A DNA stretch of 64,000 bases from NCBI GenBank assembly GCA_002928875.1, contig PERO01000020.1, positions 496,001 through 560,000 on the forward strand, written 5' to 3'. Of the stretch, positions 32,501-42,451 are shown piece by piece. Source of the stretch: Methylobacterium sp. GTDB lineage: Bacteria; Pseudomonadota; Alphaproteobacteria; Rhizobiales; Beijerinckiaceae. Made by a program: the position numbers and the translations under genes. The notes beneath the pieces are model-generated. The model ran no database searches. It saw only the letters and a list, made by a program, of their open reading frames with translations, and was not told where the DNA came from. Position 1 is the first letter of the stretch; every line of letters begins with the position of its first letter.

Positions 32501-32776
32501 TCAAAACGCCCAGTGCACGAGACGCATCAGGAAAAGCAGCGCGATGATGAGCACCATCGGCGCAATATCGACCGGTCCGAGATTGGGCATGCGCCGCCGG
32601 ATGGGCGCCAGCACCGGCTCGGTGATGCGATAGAGAAACTCCCCGATCGCGGAAACCAGCGGCTGCCGGGAATTGACGATGCCGAAGCCGATGAGGAGGC
32701 TCAGCACGGCTTGCGCGACCACCATCCAGATGTAGAGCGAGACGACGGTATCGAAGAGCCACAACAGCGGATTCAT
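32501..32776 (-). CDS. YggT family membrane protein
   Basis: A 91-residue inner-membrane protein with two YggT-type hydrophobic segments (about residues 5-30 and 65-85) joined by the family signature FLYRITEPVLAPIRRRMPNLGPVDIAPMVL. The ATG at 32776 is used; a TTG six codons upstream is possible. YggT has been linked to osmotic shock tolerance and lies next to YggU in many genomes. It is followed on the same strand by the cytochrome P460 and DUF167 genes. Confidence 0.92.
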   Translation of the reverse strand: MNPLLWLFDTVVSLYIWMVVAQAVLSLLIGFGIVNSRQPLVSAIGEFLYRITEPVLAPIRRRMPNLGPVDIAPMVLIIALLFLMRLVHWAF

Positions 32777-32971
32777 CAGGAAGGCCCCAAACAAGAATCG
32801 AACCGGACAGCACCTCCGGCGAGACGGCCGCGCGGATCCGGACGGCCACCCACCTCTATCCGAGCCGGGCGCCGGCGGGCAAGGGCACGCCCCGGCATCA
32901 AGTTGCGCGAGGCCGCGATTTGCCCGTTGACTTCGCGGAGAAGTTCCGCGATGAACCGGCCACCCGTATCA

Positions 32972-33048
<77 letters not shown>

Positions 33049-33085
33049 AACCTTCCCTCGTCCGAAAAAACTCCACCGGAAAACG

Positions 33086-33123
33086 CGCCGCAAGTCCGTT
33101 CCGGATGAACCGGTCTTGCGGCG
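33086..33123 (-). terminator. Hairpin after the chemoreceptor gene, probable terminator
   Basis: CGCCGCAAG (33086-33094) pairs with CTTGCGGCG (33115-33123), with an inner CCGG...CCGG pairing. On the minus strand the stem starts 11 bases after the mcp stop and is followed by GCGCGTTTTCC, a short T run. It could also end the convergent tRNA transcript. Confidence 0.65.
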
Positions 33124-33134
33124 ACGCGGTGTCT

Positions 33135-35285
33135 TTACGCAGCCCGCACGGCTGACAGGAAATCCTGCACCTGGCGGCGCATGCGCTCCGCCTGCTCCGC
33201 GAGTTCGGAGGCCGATGCCATCACCTGGGTGGCCGCACTGCCGGTGGAGGCAGCAGCCTGGTTCACCTGCGCGATGTTCGAGGAGACCTCCTCGGTGCCG
33301 CGCGCGGCCTGCTGCACGTTGATCGCGATGTTGTGGGTCGCGCGGTCCTGTTCGACGATCGATTCCTCGATGATCCGCGAGATGCCGTCGATGGCGCCGA
33401 TGGCCTCGCCGATCCCCTGGATGGAGGCGATGGTGCCGTCGGTCACGGCCTGCATGGCCTGGACGCTGTCGGCGATCTGCTCGGTGGCAAGCCGCGTCTG
33501 GTTTGCGAGTTCCTTCACCTCGTTCGCGACCACCGCGAAGCCGCGTCCCGCCTCGCCCGCCCGCGCGGCCTCGATGGTCGCGTTGAGCGCCAGCAGGTTC
33601 GTCTGCGAGGCGATGGAATGGATCAGCGACACGACCTCGCTGATGCGCTGGGCCGACATGGCCAGCTGCTGCACTTGCCTGTCCGTCTCGGAGGCCTGCT
33701 CTACGGCCTTCGTGGCGATTTCCGTCGAGCGCCGGACCTGCTGGCCGATCTCGCCGATCGCATGCGCCAGTTCGTCGCCGGCAGAGGCCAGGCCCTGCAC
33801 GTTGACGGAAGCTTCGTCCGCCGCGCTGGCGACCGAGGTCGCCTGCATCGAGGTCTCCTCGGCCGTGGCCGAAAGGCTGGTCGCGGCCGACTGGAGCTGG
33901 GTCGATGCCGAGGCCAATGTGGTCACGATCTCGGCGGCACCTGTCTCGAAGGCGCCGATCGCGGCCTCGATCGCCGCATTGCGGCGTTCGCGCTCACGCT
34001 GGCTTTCGAGTTCGCTGCCGCGCATCCGCTCGGCCTCGAGGCCGGTCTCGCGGAAAACGAGAACGGCGCGGGCCATGTCCCCCACCTCGTCGGCGCGCGC
34101 GGCACCCGGCACCTCGGCCTCGTAATCGCGGTTGGCGAGCCGGCGCATCGCCGCGGTGAGCCCGGTGATGGGCCGCGTGAGCGAGCGGCTGATCGCGAAG
34201 CCGAGCAGCACCGCGAGCAGCGTTGCCACGGCAATGGCCGCGAGGCTGAGCATGGAACTGGAGGCCAGCACCTGCTGCGACCCGGCGGCGCGCTGCACGA
34301 CATCATTCTTCTGCCGGTCACCGAGACCGGGCGTCTTTTCGCCGAACGCGTTCACTTCGCCATCAAGCAGCTTGGTGATGGTGCGCACGATGGGTGTCGC
34401 ATCCTCGGCCACGATCTGGTTCACGCGGTTCCAGCTCGGCAGCTTGCGCCGGTCGACGATCTCGTTCGCCCCCTTCACCCAGGTGGGCAGGGTTTCCTTG
34501 AGATGGGTGAGATCCGCGTTGTATTCCGCTCCGAAGCCGACGGCGCGCCGATCGAGCTGCGTGATGCGGAACGAGAGCACGCCGACGAGATCACTGAAAA
34601 CGGTCAGGTCCTCCTCCGCGCCCGAATAGGCGTAGAGCCGAAGCGCCGCGATGGCGCGCAGGAACAGGTCGCGCACGTCGCGCGCCATGAACTGGAAGGC
34701 CCGGATGTCGTCGATCTCGAGGTTGCCCTTGGGCCGGCGCTCCACGAGATCGGTGAGGCGTTCGACGAGCGCCATGCCGTCCGGCACGAGCTGGGTATCG
34801 AGCCGCGTCATGCCGGGAACGGCGCTGGGGCCACCGGTCATCGAGGAGATGCGCGTCTGGATGCGCTGGAGCGCGACAATCTGCTCGCGCACTTCCTCGA
34901 ATGTCGCGACGACCTCGCGATCAGTCTCGGTGCTCATGCGCGCTTCGAGCGTCTTGAGATGCGCCTGCAGATCGAGCCAGTCCTGATCGAAGGCGCGCCG
35001 GGCGCGTTCATCGTTGGTCAGGACGAAATTGCCGAGATTGGCCGTGGCGGCATGCACCGTGGCCATGATCTCGGCGGTGAGGCGGGCGCCGTTCGAACGG
35101 TCGAGCATGGCCTCGACATTCTCGCGGGCCTTTTCGACGAACCAGTAGGAGGCGGCACCGCCGACGACGAAAGGCAGAATGATCACGGCAAACCCGAGAC
35201 CCAGCCGACGCCCGATGGACAGGCGCAAGCCCTTCGAGCCCGAAGGCTTTGTCTCAACCGATCGTTTCTTCCATTTGCCGAACAT
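33135..35285 (-). CDS. Methyl-accepting chemotaxis protein
   Basis: A 716-residue chemoreceptor. The ATG at 35285 with a GGGAG site gives [10 protein letters not shown]; a basic cytoplasmic start leads to TM1 (about residues 29-50). The periplasmic part of about 290 residues is helical (HBM-like length) and shows no known ligand motif. TM2 lies at about 340-363, then a HAMP domain ([29 protein letters not shown]). The signalling coiled coil has the tip [40 protein letters not shown]. It ends [10 protein letters not shown], without a CheR-tethering pentapeptide. No che genes are nearby, so it is an orphan receptor. Ligand unknown. Confidence 0.95.
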   Translation of the reverse strand: MFGKWKKRSVETKPSGSKGLRLSIGRRLGLGFAVIILPFVVGGAASYWFVEKARENVEAMLDRSNGARLTAEIMATVHAATANLGNFVLTNDERARRAFDQDWLDLQAHLKTLEARMSTETDREVVATFEEVREQIVALQRIQTRISSMTGGPSAVPGMTRLDTQLVPDGMALVERLTDLVERRPKGNLEIDDIRAFQFMARDVRDLFLRAIAALRLYAYSGAEEDLTVFSDLVGVLSFRITQLDRRAVGFGAEYNADLTHLKETLPTWVKGANEIVDRRKLPSWNRVNQIVAEDATPIVRTITKLLDGEVNAFGEKTPGLGDRQKNDVVQRAAGSQQVLASSSMLSLAAIAVATLLAVLLGFAISRSLTRPITGLTAAMRRLANRDYEAEVPGAARADEVGDMARAVLVFRETGLEAERMRGSELESQRERERRNAAIEAAIGAFETGAAEIVTTLASASTQLQSAATSLSATAEETSMQATSVASAADEASVNVQGLASAGDELAHAIGEIGQQVRRSTEIATKAVEQASETDRQVQQLAMSAQRISEVVSLIHSIASQTNLLALNATIEAARAGEAGRGFAVVANEVKELANQTRLATEQIADSVQAMQAVTDGTIASIQGIGEAIGAIDGISRIIEESIVEQDRATHNIAINVQQAARGTEEVSSNIAQVNQAAASTGSAATQVMASASELAEQAERMRRQVQDFLSAVRAA

Positions 35286-35449
35286 GCGCTGCTCCCGCCC
35301 GATTGCTGTCGCGGTTCTTGATGCAATGCAGCACAATCCAAGTTGGTAAAGAAACGGCGAACCTCGCGCCCTTTTTGACAAAAAATGCAATTGTCAAAAG
35401 AGGTTGCGCAAAATTTAGGCTCCAGATGCAATCTGGAATTGCGGGGCCT

Positions 35450-36142
35450 TCAGGATTGCCCGGCAGAGAAGACATGCAGGCCCCGATTTTCCGCCAGCAG
35501 GAGCGTCACGGGCTTGTCCCGCAGCCGTAGGGCCTCGGCGAAAACCGCCTGCTTCGTCGCGCCCGCGAACAGAAGTCCGGCCTCGTTCGAGTCGCGCAGC
35601 ACGCCGGCCGAAAGCGAGAGGCGCGGCTCGAGGCCGGCGGGATGGACGGCCACCACCGCCGGGCCGGAGCCGGTCGGCAACCGCGATTGCGGGTCGCCCG
35701 GAAACAGCGATGCGACATGGCCGTCCTCGCCCATGCCGCAGATGACGAGCGTGAGCGGCAGCAGGCCGCTGACCCGCGCGTCGAGGCCGCTTGCGAGGGC
35801 TTCCGGCGTCGGGACGGAATCGCTCCGCGCGAAGGACAGCCATGCCGCCCCGGCCGCGAGGGCGGGCGCGAGTGCCGCGCGCATCATGCCTTCGTTCGAA
35901 CGCGGATGGTCGACCGGCACGAAGCGCTCATCCGTGGGAAGAAGCGTGAGGCGCGGCCAGGGGAGTTGTTGCCGCGCGAAAGCCGACAGGAACAGCCCCG
36001 GCGTCGAACCGCCGGGCAGCGCGATCGCCGCAGCCTGCCACTCGTCGAGCCGCCGGCGCACGGTCTCGGCCGCCCACTCCGCCATCGCTCGCGAGGCGGC
36101 GGCAAGATCGGGATAGGCATGCAGGACGGGATCGAGGGGCAC
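35450..36142 (-). CDS. pgl: 6-phosphogluconolactonase
   Basis: A 230-residue enzyme that hydrolyses 6-phosphogluconolactone made by Zwf. I choose the GTG at 36142, 5 bases after the zwf stop, giving (M)PLDPVLHAYPDLAAASRAMAEW; the frame upstream overlaps zwf. Signatures are ALPGGSTPGLFL, LLPTDERFVPVDHPRSNEGMM and GMGEDGHVASLFPG, all typical of the SOL/DevB type. Tight spacing with zwf indicates co-translation. Next downstream is the chemoreceptor start region after 164 bases. Confidence 0.94.
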   Translation of the reverse strand: MPLDPVLHAYPDLAAASRAMAEWAAETVRRRLDEWQAAAIALPGGSTPGLFLSAFARQQLPWPRLTLLPTDERFVPVDHPRSNEGMMRAALAPALAAGAAWLSFARSDSVPTPEALASGLDARVSGLLPLTLVICGMGEDGHVASLFPGDPQSRLPTGSGPAVVAVHPAGLEPRLSLSAGVLRDSNEAGLLFAGATKQAVFAEALRLRDKPVTLLLAENRGLHVFSAGQS

Positions 36143-36147
36143 CGCGG

Positions 36148-37638
36148 CTATTCCCGCAATTCCGGGTCGCTCCAGCTCCGCCCTTCCCGCTCGATCAGCG
36201 CCACGGCCTGCGCCGGGCCCGAGGTGCCGGCGACGTAGCGGTGCGGCGTCAGGTAATGCTCCCGCCAGCCCTCCACGATCGGGTCGATGAAGGACCACGC
36301 CGTTTCCACCTCGTCGCGGCGCATGAAGAGGGTCTGGTCGCCGCGGATCACGTCGGTCAGCAGGCGCTCATAGGCATCCGGCGTGCGCTCGTCGAAGGCG
36401 GTGTCGTAGCGCAGGTCGAGCACGCGCGGCACGAGCTTCAGGCGGCCGGAACCCGGCACCTTCATCATCATCTGCAATTGCAGGCCGTCATTCGGCTGGA
36501 GGCGGATGACGAGGCGATTGGCCTCCACCGCCGCGCCCGCCTGCCCCGGAAAGATGAGGTGCGGCAACTTGCGGAAGGTGACGACGATCTCCGAATAGCG
36601 CGAGCCCATGCGCTTGCCGGTGCGCAGGAAGATCGGAACCCCCGCCCAGCGCCAGGTCTCGAGTTCGCAGCGCAAGGCCACGAAGGTGTCCGTTCCGCTC
36701 TCGCGGCCCAGCTCCTCGGCATAGCCCGGCACCGGCACGCCATCGAGCGAGCCGCGGATATATTGCCCGCGCACGGTTTTCTGCAGCACTTCGAGACCCG
36801 AAATCGGCTTCAGCGCCCGCAGGACGCGCACCTTCTCGTCGCGGATGGCATCCGCCGTCAGCATGTTCGGCGGCTCGATCGCGAAAAGGCACAGAAGCTG
36901 CAGCACATGGTTCTGCACCATGTCCCGCAGCGCGCCGATCGTGTCGTAGTAACCGGCGCGGGATTCGAGCCCCACGGTTTCCGCCACCGTGATCTGCACA
37001 TGGTCGATGTCGCGCTCCGACCAGGAGCGTTCGAAGAGCGTGTTCGCGAAGCGCAGGACCAGCAGGTTCTGCACCGTCTCCTTCCCGAGATAATGATCGA
37101 TGCGATAGGTCTGGCTCTCGGGCAGCACTGCCGCCACCGCCTCGTTGATGGCGCGGGCCGAGGCGAGATCCTGCCCCAGCGGCTTTTCCAGCACGAGCCG
37201 CGCCCCGCCTTCGAGCAGGCCGGCGGCTTTCAGCGCGCGGCTCGCGGGGATGAACCGATCCGGCGGTGTCGCGAGGTAGAAGGCCCGCACGCGGTTGGGG
37301 TCGTCGAGCCGCGCCGCGAGGCCCGAAAGGCTCGCGGCATCAGCGACATCCGCCTTCACGAAATCCAGGATGGGCAGCAGGCGGCGCACATCGTCATCCG
37401 CCACGCCATGCTCGCGCAGCTTCGTGCCGAGATGCGCCTTCAGCGCCTCCGGACTGTCGCCGCTGCGCACGACGCCGGTGATGCGGCTGCCCTCGGGCAG
37501 AACGCCCTCCGCCGCACGACGCGCCAACGCCGGAAACAGCTTCCGCAGCGCAAGATCCCCGGTCGCCCCCACCAGCACGAGATCGAAGAGCGGCACCGGC
37601 GTGCGTTCCGGCAGGATGGGGATGCGGCGTTCAACCAT
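36148..37638 (-). CDS. zwf: Glucose-6-phosphate dehydrogenase
   Basis: A 496-residue NAD(P)+ enzyme, first step of the Entner-Doudoroff and oxidative pentose-phosphate routes. The dinucleotide site is LVLVGATGDLALRKLFPAL (about residues 21-40), the catalytic His lies in RIDHYLGKETVQNLLVLRFAN, and EKPLGQDL contacts cofactor and substrate. Length is normal. It starts about 107 bases from a candidate HexR operator (37745-37756) and is followed directly by pgl. The edd gene, often in this operon, is not present here. Confidence 0.97.
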   Translation of the reverse strand: MVERRIPILPERTPVPLFDLVLVGATGDLALRKLFPALARRAAEGVLPEGSRITGVVRSGDSPEALKAHLGTKLREHGVADDDVRRLLPILDFVKADVADAASLSGLAARLDDPNRVRAFYLATPPDRFIPASRALKAAGLLEGGARLVLEKPLGQDLASARAINEAVAAVLPESQTYRIDHYLGKETVQNLLVLRFANTLFERSWSERDIDHVQITVAETVGLESRAGYYDTIGALRDMVQNHVLQLLCLFAIEPPNMLTADAIRDEKVRVLRALKPISGLEVLQKTVRGQYIRGSLDGVPVPGYAEELGRESGTDTFVALRCELETWRWAGVPIFLRTGKRMGSRYSEIVVTFRKLPHLIFPGQAGAAVEANRLVIRLQPNDGLQLQMMMKVPGSGRLKLVPRVLDLRYDTAFDERTPDAYERLLTDVIRGDQTLFMRRDEVETAWSFIDPIVEGWREHYLTPHRYVAGTSGPAQAVALIEREGRSWSDPELRE

Positions 37639-37744
37639 TCGGGCGTATCCTTCCGAGGTGGGCCAGGGATGGCGATCCCGGGTCAGCCCGCGACCGGGAA
37701 CCCGACCGGCTCCATGCAGGTTTTACCGGGCAAGATTTTTTACT

Positions 37745-37756
37745 ACAAAACTTTGT
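37745..37756. promoter_or_regulatory. Candidate HexR operator between zwf and hexR
   Basis: ACAAAACTTTGT is a 12-base dyad (ACAAA, AC, TTTGT) inside an AT-rich patch (TTTTTTACTACAAAACTTTGTAATTTTCC, quoted only by its parts) in an otherwise GC-rich region. It lies 14 bases after the hexR stop and about 107 bases upstream of zwf. HexR of other proteobacteria binds TTGT/ACAA-type dyads near zwf. Function is inferred from position. Confidence 0.55.
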
Positions 37757-37769
37757 AATTTTCCAACGC

Positions 37770-38642
37770 CTATCCCGCCGTCCGCTTCTCGCGCACGCTG
37801 CGCTTCGCCCGCGCGAGGCTGGTCACGCCGGCATCGCCGCGTTCGAGCGCGGTCAGCACGCTCAAGACATCGATGATCGCGAGATGCACATGGCGCGAGA
37901 GCATGGGCGAGTAGACATCCGTATCCTCCTCGACATCCGTGGTGATCGCGACATCGCAGAGCCGTGTCAGGGGCGAGCCGCGCGTGGTGATGCCGATCAC
38001 GGTCGCGCCGGCATTGCGTGCAATTTCCACCGAGCGGATGAGATCGAGCGTGCGGCCGGTGGCGGAAATGGCGATCACCACATCTTTCGGGCCGAGCAGG
38101 GCTGCCGACATCGCATGCACATGCGGATCGGAATAGGCCGCCGTGGGAATGCCGAGACGGAAGAACTTGTGCTGGGCATCCAGCGCCACGATGCCGGAAT
38201 TGCCCTGCCCGTAGAATTCGAGGCGTGGCGCCTCGGCCATGGCGCGGGCGGCCTTGGCGAGCAGGCCGGAATCGAGATCCTCGGCGAGCCGCGCCAGAGC
38301 GGTCGAGGCCCGGTCGAGCATCTTGCCTACCACCGCCGACGCATCATCGCCCGGCTTCACATCCTGGTGGACGAAGGGCGTGCCCGCCCCGAGGCTGCGC
38401 GCAAGCCGCAGCTTGAACTCCTTGAGCCCCGAGAAACCGAGTGACTTGCAGAAGCGCGCCACGGTCGGTTCGCTGACATCGGCAGCCTCGGAAATCGCGG
38501 CGATGGACATTTCCACGGCGCGGTTGGGATCGCGCAGGATGATCTCGGCGACCCGAGCCTCCGAGCGGGAGAGGTGATCGCGCGCAGCCTCGATGGTCAC
38601 GAGGAGCGCTTGCCCCGTTTCAGGCCTGCCGGCTTCGCTCAT
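37770..38642 (-). CDS. hexR: HexR-like RpiR-family transcriptional regulator
   Basis: A 290-residue regulator with an N-terminal RpiR helix-turn-helix (SRSEARVAEIILRDP, then ISEAADVSEPTVARFCKSLGFSGLKEFKLRLARSL) and a C-terminal SIS sugar-phosphate-binding domain (YGQGNSGIVALDAQHKFFRLGIP, ISATGRTLDLI). The HTH is very close to HexR, which senses KDPG and represses glucose catabolism genes. Its position directly upstream of zwf-pgl on the same strand supports this. It starts at ATG 38642 and ends 131 bases before zwf; that gap holds a dyad. Confidence 0.9.
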   Translation of the reverse strand: MSEAGRPETGQALLVTIEAARDHLSRSEARVAEIILRDPNRAVEMSIAAISEAADVSEPTVARFCKSLGFSGLKEFKLRLARSLGAGTPFVHQDVKPGDDASAVVGKMLDRASTALARLAEDLDSGLLAKAARAMAEAPRLEFYGQGNSGIVALDAQHKFFRLGIPTAAYSDPHVHAMSAALLGPKDVVIAISATGRTLDLIRSVEIARNAGATVIGITTRGSPLTRLCDVAITTDVEEDTDVYSPMLSRHVHLAIIDVLSVLTALERGDAGVTSLARAKRSVREKRTAG

Positions 38643-38736
38643 CGTTTTCCCCGATCCGCTGTGATCGGCAGATTAGGGAGAGAAATTTTCGCCGCCAAGC
38701 CGAATTCGTGGTTTTCCTACACGCCCGGCGGCAAGC

Positions 38737-40104
38737 TCACCATTGCGGCTCGGATGTCGAGGGATCGAAGCGCCGCTTCAGCCCCTGCCAGCAGCCGAGA
38801 TAGCTCTGGTCGATCGGGGCTTCCTCGCTCGCGAATCGGGTGAGCCTTTGCGGCAGGCGCGTTTCCCACATGAAGGCCATGGTGCCGGTTAGTTTCTTCG
38901 GCACCATCGGTTCGTTGGAAGCATGCTCGAAGGCGGGGGTGTCCGGCCCGTGCGGCAGCATCATGTTGTGCAGGCTTGCGCCACCCGGCACGAAACCCTC
39001 GGGCTTCGCGTCATAGACGCCGTAGATCAGGCCCATGAATTCGCTCATGATGTTCCGGTGATACCAGGGCGGGCGAAACGTGTTCTCGGCCACCATCCAG
39101 CGCTCGGGGAAGATCACGAAATCGATATTCGCCGTGCCCACCTCGCCCGATGGCGAGGTCAGCACCGTGAAGATCGAGGGGTCGGGGTGATCGTAGGCAA
39201 TCGCGCCCACGGGCGAGAAGTGCCGGAGATCGTATTTGTAGGGATAGTAATTCCCGTGCCACGCCGCGACATCGAGCGGCGAAGCCTCGAGTTCGGTCGC
39301 GAACATCTCGCCGCACCATTTCACGTAGAGCAAGGCCTTGCCGGGCTTGTCCTCGTAGGCGGCAGCGGGGGTGAGAAAGTCGCGCGCATTGGCGAGGCAA
39401 TTCGCGCCGATCGGTCCGCGCTCCGGCAGGGTGAAGGCACCGCCGTAGTTCTCGCAGACGTAAGCGCGCGCCGGGCCATCCACGAGTTCGCAACGGAAGA
39501 TCACGCCGCGGGGGATGACGCAGATCTCGCCCGGCTCGATCTCGATCACGCCGAACTCGGTGGCAAAGCGCAGGCGGCCCTGCTGCGCGACGATCATCAA
39601 CTCGCCATCGGCGTTGAAGACGTATTCATCCGTCATCGAGGCCGTGACGATTGCGATATGCGCGGCCATGCCGGCCTGCCCCTCGGCATCGCCGGCGGTG
39701 GTCATCGTGCGCAAACCGGTGAGGAAGGTGAGCTTCTCAGCAGGGATCGGCACAGGCATCCAGCGCATCTGGCCGATGGGCAGGCTCGATTCCTCGCGGT
39801 TCGGCGCGGTGCGGATCAGCCCGCCACTCACCTTGCGATAGCGGCCCTGATGTTTCACGCCCGGCTGGATGCGATAGAGCCAGGAGCGCTCATTGGTGGA
39901 GCGCGGCGCCGTGAAGGGCGAGCCCGAGAGCTGCTCGGCATAAAGGCCGTAATTGCATTTCTGCGGCGAGTTGCGGCCCACCGGCAGGGCATTCGGCAAG
40001 GCCTCCGTCTCGAAGGAATTGCCGAAGCCCGACATGTAGGCGAGCGAGCCTTCCACGGTCGTCCGGGCGCCGGCCAGCGGCGCGAACTGCACAGGCCTGT
40101 TCAT
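38737..40104 (-). CDS. hmgA: Homogentisate 1,2-dioxygenase
   Basis: A 455-residue non-heme Fe(II) dioxygenase that opens the ring of homogentisate in tyrosine/phenylalanine breakdown. Start at ATG 40104 after a GGGAGAG site. The N-terminal [19 protein letters not shown] is the family signature. The iron ligands lie in [13 protein letters not shown] (His, Glu) and [14 protein letters not shown] (His). The next pathway enzymes (maleylacetoacetate isomerase, fumarylacetoacetase) are not adjacent, although an FAH-superfamily gene lies at 51844-52548. A strong dyad at 40172-40189, 68 bases upstream, is a likely operator. Confidence 0.97.
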   Translation of the reverse strand: MNRPVQFAPLAGARTTVEGSLAYMSGFGNSFETEALPNALPVGRNSPQKCNYGLYAEQLSGSPFTAPRSTNERSWLYRIQPGVKHQGRYRKVSGGLIRTAPNREESSLPIGQMRWMPVPIPAEKLTFLTGLRTMTTAGDAEGQAGMAAHIAIVTASMTDEYVFNADGELMIVAQQGRLRFATEFGVIEIEPGEICVIPRGVIFRCELVDGPARAYVCENYGGAFTLPERGPIGANCLANARDFLTPAAAYEDKPGKALLYVKWCGEMFATELEASPLDVAAWHGNYYPYKYDLRHFSPVGAIAYDHPDPSIFTVLTSPSGEVGTANIDFVIFPERWMVAENTFRPPWYHRNIMSEFMGLIYGVYDAKPEGFVPGGASLHNMMLPHGPDTPAFEHASNEPMVPKKLTGTMAFMWETRLPQRLTRFASEEAPIDQSYLGCWQGLKRRFDPSTSEPQW

Positions 40105-40171
40105 CGCGATCTCTCCCGATGCTGAGTTTCCGGCCCCATCCATGCCAGAACTTGCCAAGGTCGGCAAGAAT

Positions 40172-40189
40172 TAGTTTCAAACGAAACTA
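40172..40189. promoter_or_regulatory. Palindromic operator candidate upstream of hmgA
   Basis: TAGTTTC, four bases, GAAACTA: a perfect 18-base dyad, 68 bases before the hmgA start codon and 12 bases after the dienelactone-hydrolase stop. Its form fits operators of MarR-type regulators, one class known to control tyrosine catabolism in alphaproteobacteria; no regulator gene lies beside it. Confidence 0.6.
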
Positions 40190-40200
40190 TTCGCCTGAAC

Positions 40201-41100
40201 TCAACCGAGGGCGGGCGGGGCACCGAGATGCTTCGCGAGGAAGGCGAGGCTGCGGTCCCAGGCGAGCTTCGCCGCTTCCGGGTTGTAGCGCGCGCCGCCG
40301 GTATCGTTGTTGAAGGCGTGGTCGACACCCTCGTACATGTGCAGTTCGTAAGTCTTGTTGTTGGCCTTCAGCGCCGCCTCATAGGCTGGAATGCCGGCAT
40401 TGATGCGCTCGTCCTTGCCGGCGTAATGCAGCATCAGCGCGCCACGAATATTGGGCACGCGCTCGGCCGGGATCTGCGAGCCATAATAGGATACGCCGGC
40501 ATTGAGCATGGGCTCGATGGCGAGCACGCGGTTCACCTGCCCGCCGCCCCAGCAGAAGCCCATCGCCCCCACCTTGCCGGTCGATTGCGGATGCGTCGCG
40601 AGGAAGCGCACCGCCGCCGCGCAGCGCCGGGCCGCGACCTCGGGATCAAGCGTGCCGAACATGGCGCGCGCCTGGTCCTCGTTCGCCGGCGTGCCGCCCT
40701 CGGGCGACAGCGCATCGATGCCGAGCGTGAGATAGCCCGCAAGCGCGCCGCGCCGCGTCATGTCGCGAATATGCGGGTTGAGGCCGCGATTCTCGTGGAT
40801 CATCAGCAAGGCCGGGCGTTTCACCAGCCCGCGCGGGGCCACGAGATAGCCCTTGAGACCGGCATCCGAGCCGGCGATCGCCACGCTGTCATCATAGACG
40901 AGGCGCGGGTCATCGGGCTTCACGGTTTCGGCGAGCGCGTAATTGCTCTGGAGCATGGGCAGGAAGGCCGCCGCGGCGGCGGTCGAGCCGGCGATCTGCG
41001 TCAGGCGCTCCATGAAGGCGCGGCGATCCATGCCGCCATGCGTATAGCGGTCGTAGAGCCGGATCACGTCCTCCGGCACGGTGTTTTTCTGTTCGGCCAT
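40201..41100 (-). CDS. Dienelactone-hydrolase family protein
   Basis: A 299-residue alpha/beta hydrolase. The nucleophile Cys is in GFCWGGG, the acid Asp in HYAGKDERI and the His in GVDHAFNND, the DLH triad. An N-terminal region of about 60 residues precedes the hydrolase fold and includes DRRAFMERL followed by an Ala-rich hydrophobic stretch; this resembles a Tat signal, though it starts 24 residues in, so export is likely but not sure. It starts at ATG 41100 with an AGGACACC site. It is not obviously linked with hmgA; real substrate unknown, carboxymethylenebutenolide being only the family archetype. Confidence 0.88.
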   Translation of the reverse strand: MAEQKNTVPEDVIRLYDRYTHGGMDRRAFMERLTQIAGSTAAAAAFLPMLQSNYALAETVKPDDPRLVYDDSVAIAGSDAGLKGYLVAPRGLVKRPALLMIHENRGLNPHIRDMTRRGALAGYLTLGIDALSPEGGTPANEDQARAMFGTLDPEVAARRCAAAVRFLATHPQSTGKVGAMGFCWGGGQVNRVLAIEPMLNAGVSYYGSQIPAERVPNIRGALMLHYAGKDERINAGIPAYEAALKANNKTYELHMYEGVDHAFNNDTGGARYNPEAAKLAWDRSLAFLAKHLGAPPALG

Positions 41101-41213
41101 GGTGTCCTCCCGATGGATCTCGCCCCATGGGAGGGTAACGCGCGAGGCACGTCAACGGGCCATGCCACGCGATCACATTTTCGGCAGGGTGGCACGCAGC
41201 CGGAGACAGGCAC

Positions 41214-41238
41214 AAAAAAGGCGGCCCGGAGGCCGCCT
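41214..41238 (-). terminator. Intrinsic terminator after rplS
   Basis: GGCGGCC (41220-41226), loop CGGA, GGCCGCC (41231-41237), followed on the minus strand by six Us (A run 41214-41219). It lies 26 bases after the rplS stop and ends the ffh-rpsP-rimM-trmD-rplS block. Confidence 0.93.
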
Positions 41239-41263
41239 CGATGTCCCGCAGATCGCGCGGGCC

Positions 41264-41638
41264 TCAGCCCTCGGAGCGGTTCTCGACGCGCTCGGCGATG
41301 CGGGCCGACTTGCCGCGGCGATCGCGCAGGTAATAGAGCTTCGCGCGGCGCACCTTGCCCTTGCGGACGACCTTGATCGAATCGATGTTCGGCGAATAGA
41401 GCGGGAAGACGCGCTCCACGCCTTCGCCATACGAAATCTTGCGGACCGTGAAGCTTTCCTGGAAGCCGCCGCCCGAACGCGCGATGCACACGCCTTCATA
41501 GGCCTGCACGCGGGTGCGCTCACCTTCCTTCACCTTCACATTGACGATGACGGTGTCGCCGGGGCGGAATTCCGGAATCTTTTTCTCGCCCAGAACGCGG
41601 GCGGCTTCTTCCTGATCGAGTTGTGCGAGGATATCCAT
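41264..41638 (-). CDS. rplS: 50S ribosomal protein L19
   Basis: A 124-residue large-subunit protein located at the 30S-50S interface. It shows [55 protein letters not shown] and [20 protein letters not shown], the L19 core. The last few residues are Arg/Glu-rich. It is the last gene of the block, 96 bases after trmD, and ends before a strong terminator at 41214-41238. Confidence 0.98.
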   Translation of the reverse strand: MDILAQLDQEEAARVLGEKKIPEFRPGDTVIVNVKVKEGERTRVQAYEGVCIARSGGGFQESFTVRKISYGEGVERVFPLYSPNIDSIKVVRKGKVRRAKLYYLRDRRGKSARIAERVENRSEG

Positions 41639-41734
41639 GGATCTGAACCTTTTTCCGTTTTGGCTCTCTGGCCAAGCGTTTCGGGACGCTGTTCTGAGTT
41701 GAGGTGCGGCGCATACAGGAACACGCCCCGCTTG

Positions 41735-42451
41735 TCACCCCTCCAAGGGGTTTTTTCGCGGCTGGGATTTCCGCGAAAGGAGGTCGGGCCGCCGTGCCTT
41801 CGTGAGCTTTTCCGCTTCCGCGCGCCGCCATCTGGCGATTTCCCCGTGATTGCCGGAGGTCAGCACCGCGGGGATGTCCTGCCCCTCGAACGTGCGGGGG
41901 CGCGTGTAATGCGGGTATTCGAGCAGGCCATCCTCGTGGCTCTCCTCGAGATCCGAGCCCGCGCCGCCCATCACGCCCGGCAGCAGGCGGATGACCGCGT
42001 CGAGCACGACCTGCGCGGCCAGCTCGCCGCCGGAGAGCACGTAGTCGCCGATGGATAATTCGGTGAGCCCGCGCGCCGCGATCACCCGTTCATCCACGCC
42101 CTCGAACCGCCCGCAGATGAAGACCGCGCCCGGCCCGCCCGCAAGTTCGCGCGCCAGCGCCTGATCGAAGACACGGCCCCTCGGCGAAAGCAGGAAGCGC
42201 GGGCGCGGATCGTCCGGCATCACCACGGCATCGATGGCTTCGGCCAGCACATCGGCGCGGATCACCATGCCCGGCCCGCCACCGGCCGGCGTATCATCGA
42301 CCGCGCGATGCTTTCCCCGCCCGTGATCGCGGATATCCTTCACCGCGAGCGACCATGTGCCCTTCGCCAGCGCCTCGCCCGCGAGCGAAGCCCCGAGCGT
42401 GCCGGGGAACATCTCCGGCATCAGGGTCAGCACGGTCGCGGCGAAGGTCAT
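41735..42451 (-). CDS. trmD: tRNA (guanine-N1)-methyltransferase TrmD
   Basis: A 238-residue SPOUT methyltransferase that makes m1G37 in tRNAs reading CNN codons and prevents +1 frameshifts. It starts [31 protein letters not shown]. The knotted SAM site is in [30 protein letters not shown], with the catalytic Asp in [25 protein letters not shown] short basic C-terminal tail ([11 protein letters not shown]) is extra. Its start overlaps the rimM stop (42448-42451), the usual coupling. Confidence 0.97.
   Translation of the reverse strand: MTFAATVLTLMPEMFPGTLGASLAGEALAKGTWSLAVKDIRDHGRGKHRAVDDTPAGGGPGMVIRADVLAEAIDAVVMPDDPRPRFLLSPRGRVFDQALARELAGGPGAVFICGRFEGVDERVIAARGLTELSIGDYVLSGGELAAQVVLDAVIRLLPGVMGGAGSDLEESHEDGLLEYPHYTRPRTFEGQDIPAVLTSGNHGEIARWRRAEAEKLTKARRPDLLSRKSQPRKNPLEG

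Noticed and set aside
33333-35321. Plus-strand open frame of 662 codons over the chemoreceptor gene
   Set aside because: Antisense shadow; the receptor domains on the minus strand explain the region.
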